DNA from: Aquabacterium sp029268225
GTDB taxonomy: Bacteria; Pseudomonadota; Gammaproteobacteria; Burkholderiales; Burkholderiaceae_C
Assembly: GCF_037482285.1 (NCBI RefSeq)
Contig: NZ_JBBEYB010000016.1
Span: forward strand, 1-64,000
Direction: 5' to 3'
Length of the DNA: 64,000 bases
Shown in pieces: positions 62,621 through 64,000 of this stretch (the stretch's first letter is position 1; each line of letters opens with the position of its first letter). The notes below the pieces were generated by a model. That model was given only the letters and a program-made list of their open reading frames with translations. It was not told where the DNA came from and searched no databases. The translations under genes and the position numbers were made by a program.

Positions 62621-64000
<1,380 letters not shown>

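Overview
The window is a 64 kb piece of a GC-rich betaproteobacterial chromosome, most likely order Burkholderiales (Comamonadaceae/Sphaerotilaceae-like). The evidence is the housekeeping gene set and its arrangements: LysM-dprA divergent from def-fmt, a fused TsaB-RimI protein, ResB/CcsA (System II) cytochrome c maturation beside a diheme cytochrome c, a PilE/FimT/PilV/PilW/PilX/PilY1 cluster, and rRNA sequences of Burkholderiales type. No species can be named from the sequence alone. It is a mostly ordinary chromosomal region with one accessory patch at the left edge.

Layout. 1-1048 is an almost complete IS1595-family insertion sequence with 23-bp inverted repeats. 1.2-4.1 kb is an accessory patch: an orphan membrane protein, an internal fragment of a type VI secretion VgrG, an orphan secreted protein and a Tat-exported DUF1569 lipoprotein. 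4.1-6.9 kb is an esterase plus short-chain dehydrogenase pair, divergent from a TetR regulator that appears to have a leaderless mRNA and two operator sites. 7-12.6 kb holds dacA, lipA, lipB, dprA and a LysM protein; 12.8-15.3 kb holds def, fmt and htpX; 15.4-17.8 kb is a PAS-GGDEF-EAL protein. 17.8-27.8 kb is a long minus-strand run: hemJ, vanZ-like, 2Fe-2S ferredoxin, hydrolase, a degenerate DacA-like protein, ybeD, yajC, secD, secF and DUF1631. hemB and a CorA-type transporter lie divergent from it. The hemJ-hemB gap carries a previously unassigned small RNA candidate on the minus strand.

30-38.6 kb holds uracil-DNA glycosylase, tsaB-rimI, dacB (PBP4), a SemiSWEET, a GDSL-like lipoprotein, tsaC/sua5, purK and purE. 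38.7 kb is a CnoX-type thioredoxin. 39.8-46.8 kb is the minor pilin/PilY1 operon for type IV pili, followed by a TonB-like protein and a nitrilase-family amidase. 48.3-53.1 kb is the ResB/CcsA system with a diheme cytochrome. The rest is engB, purC, a glutathione transferase, glycolytic fba, pyk and pgk, a small lipoprotein, smg, and the 3' end of an rRNA operon (partial 23S and complete 5S, minus strand) running off the right edge.

Working together: peptidoglycan trimming (three DD-carboxypeptidase homologues, one apparently inactive), lipoate synthesis, t6A tRNA modification (TsaB and TsaC), purine synthesis (PurE, PurK, PurC), heme synthesis and cytochrome maturation, Sec export (YajC-SecDF), lower glycolysis and type IV pilus assembly. 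The observations most worth a second look are the sRNA with an anti-Shine-Dalgarno loop (27857-27969), the DacA paralogue that lost its SxN and KTG motifs, the dual-operator leaderless tetR start, the SGNH lipoprotein with replaced catalytic residues, and the VgrG remnant.
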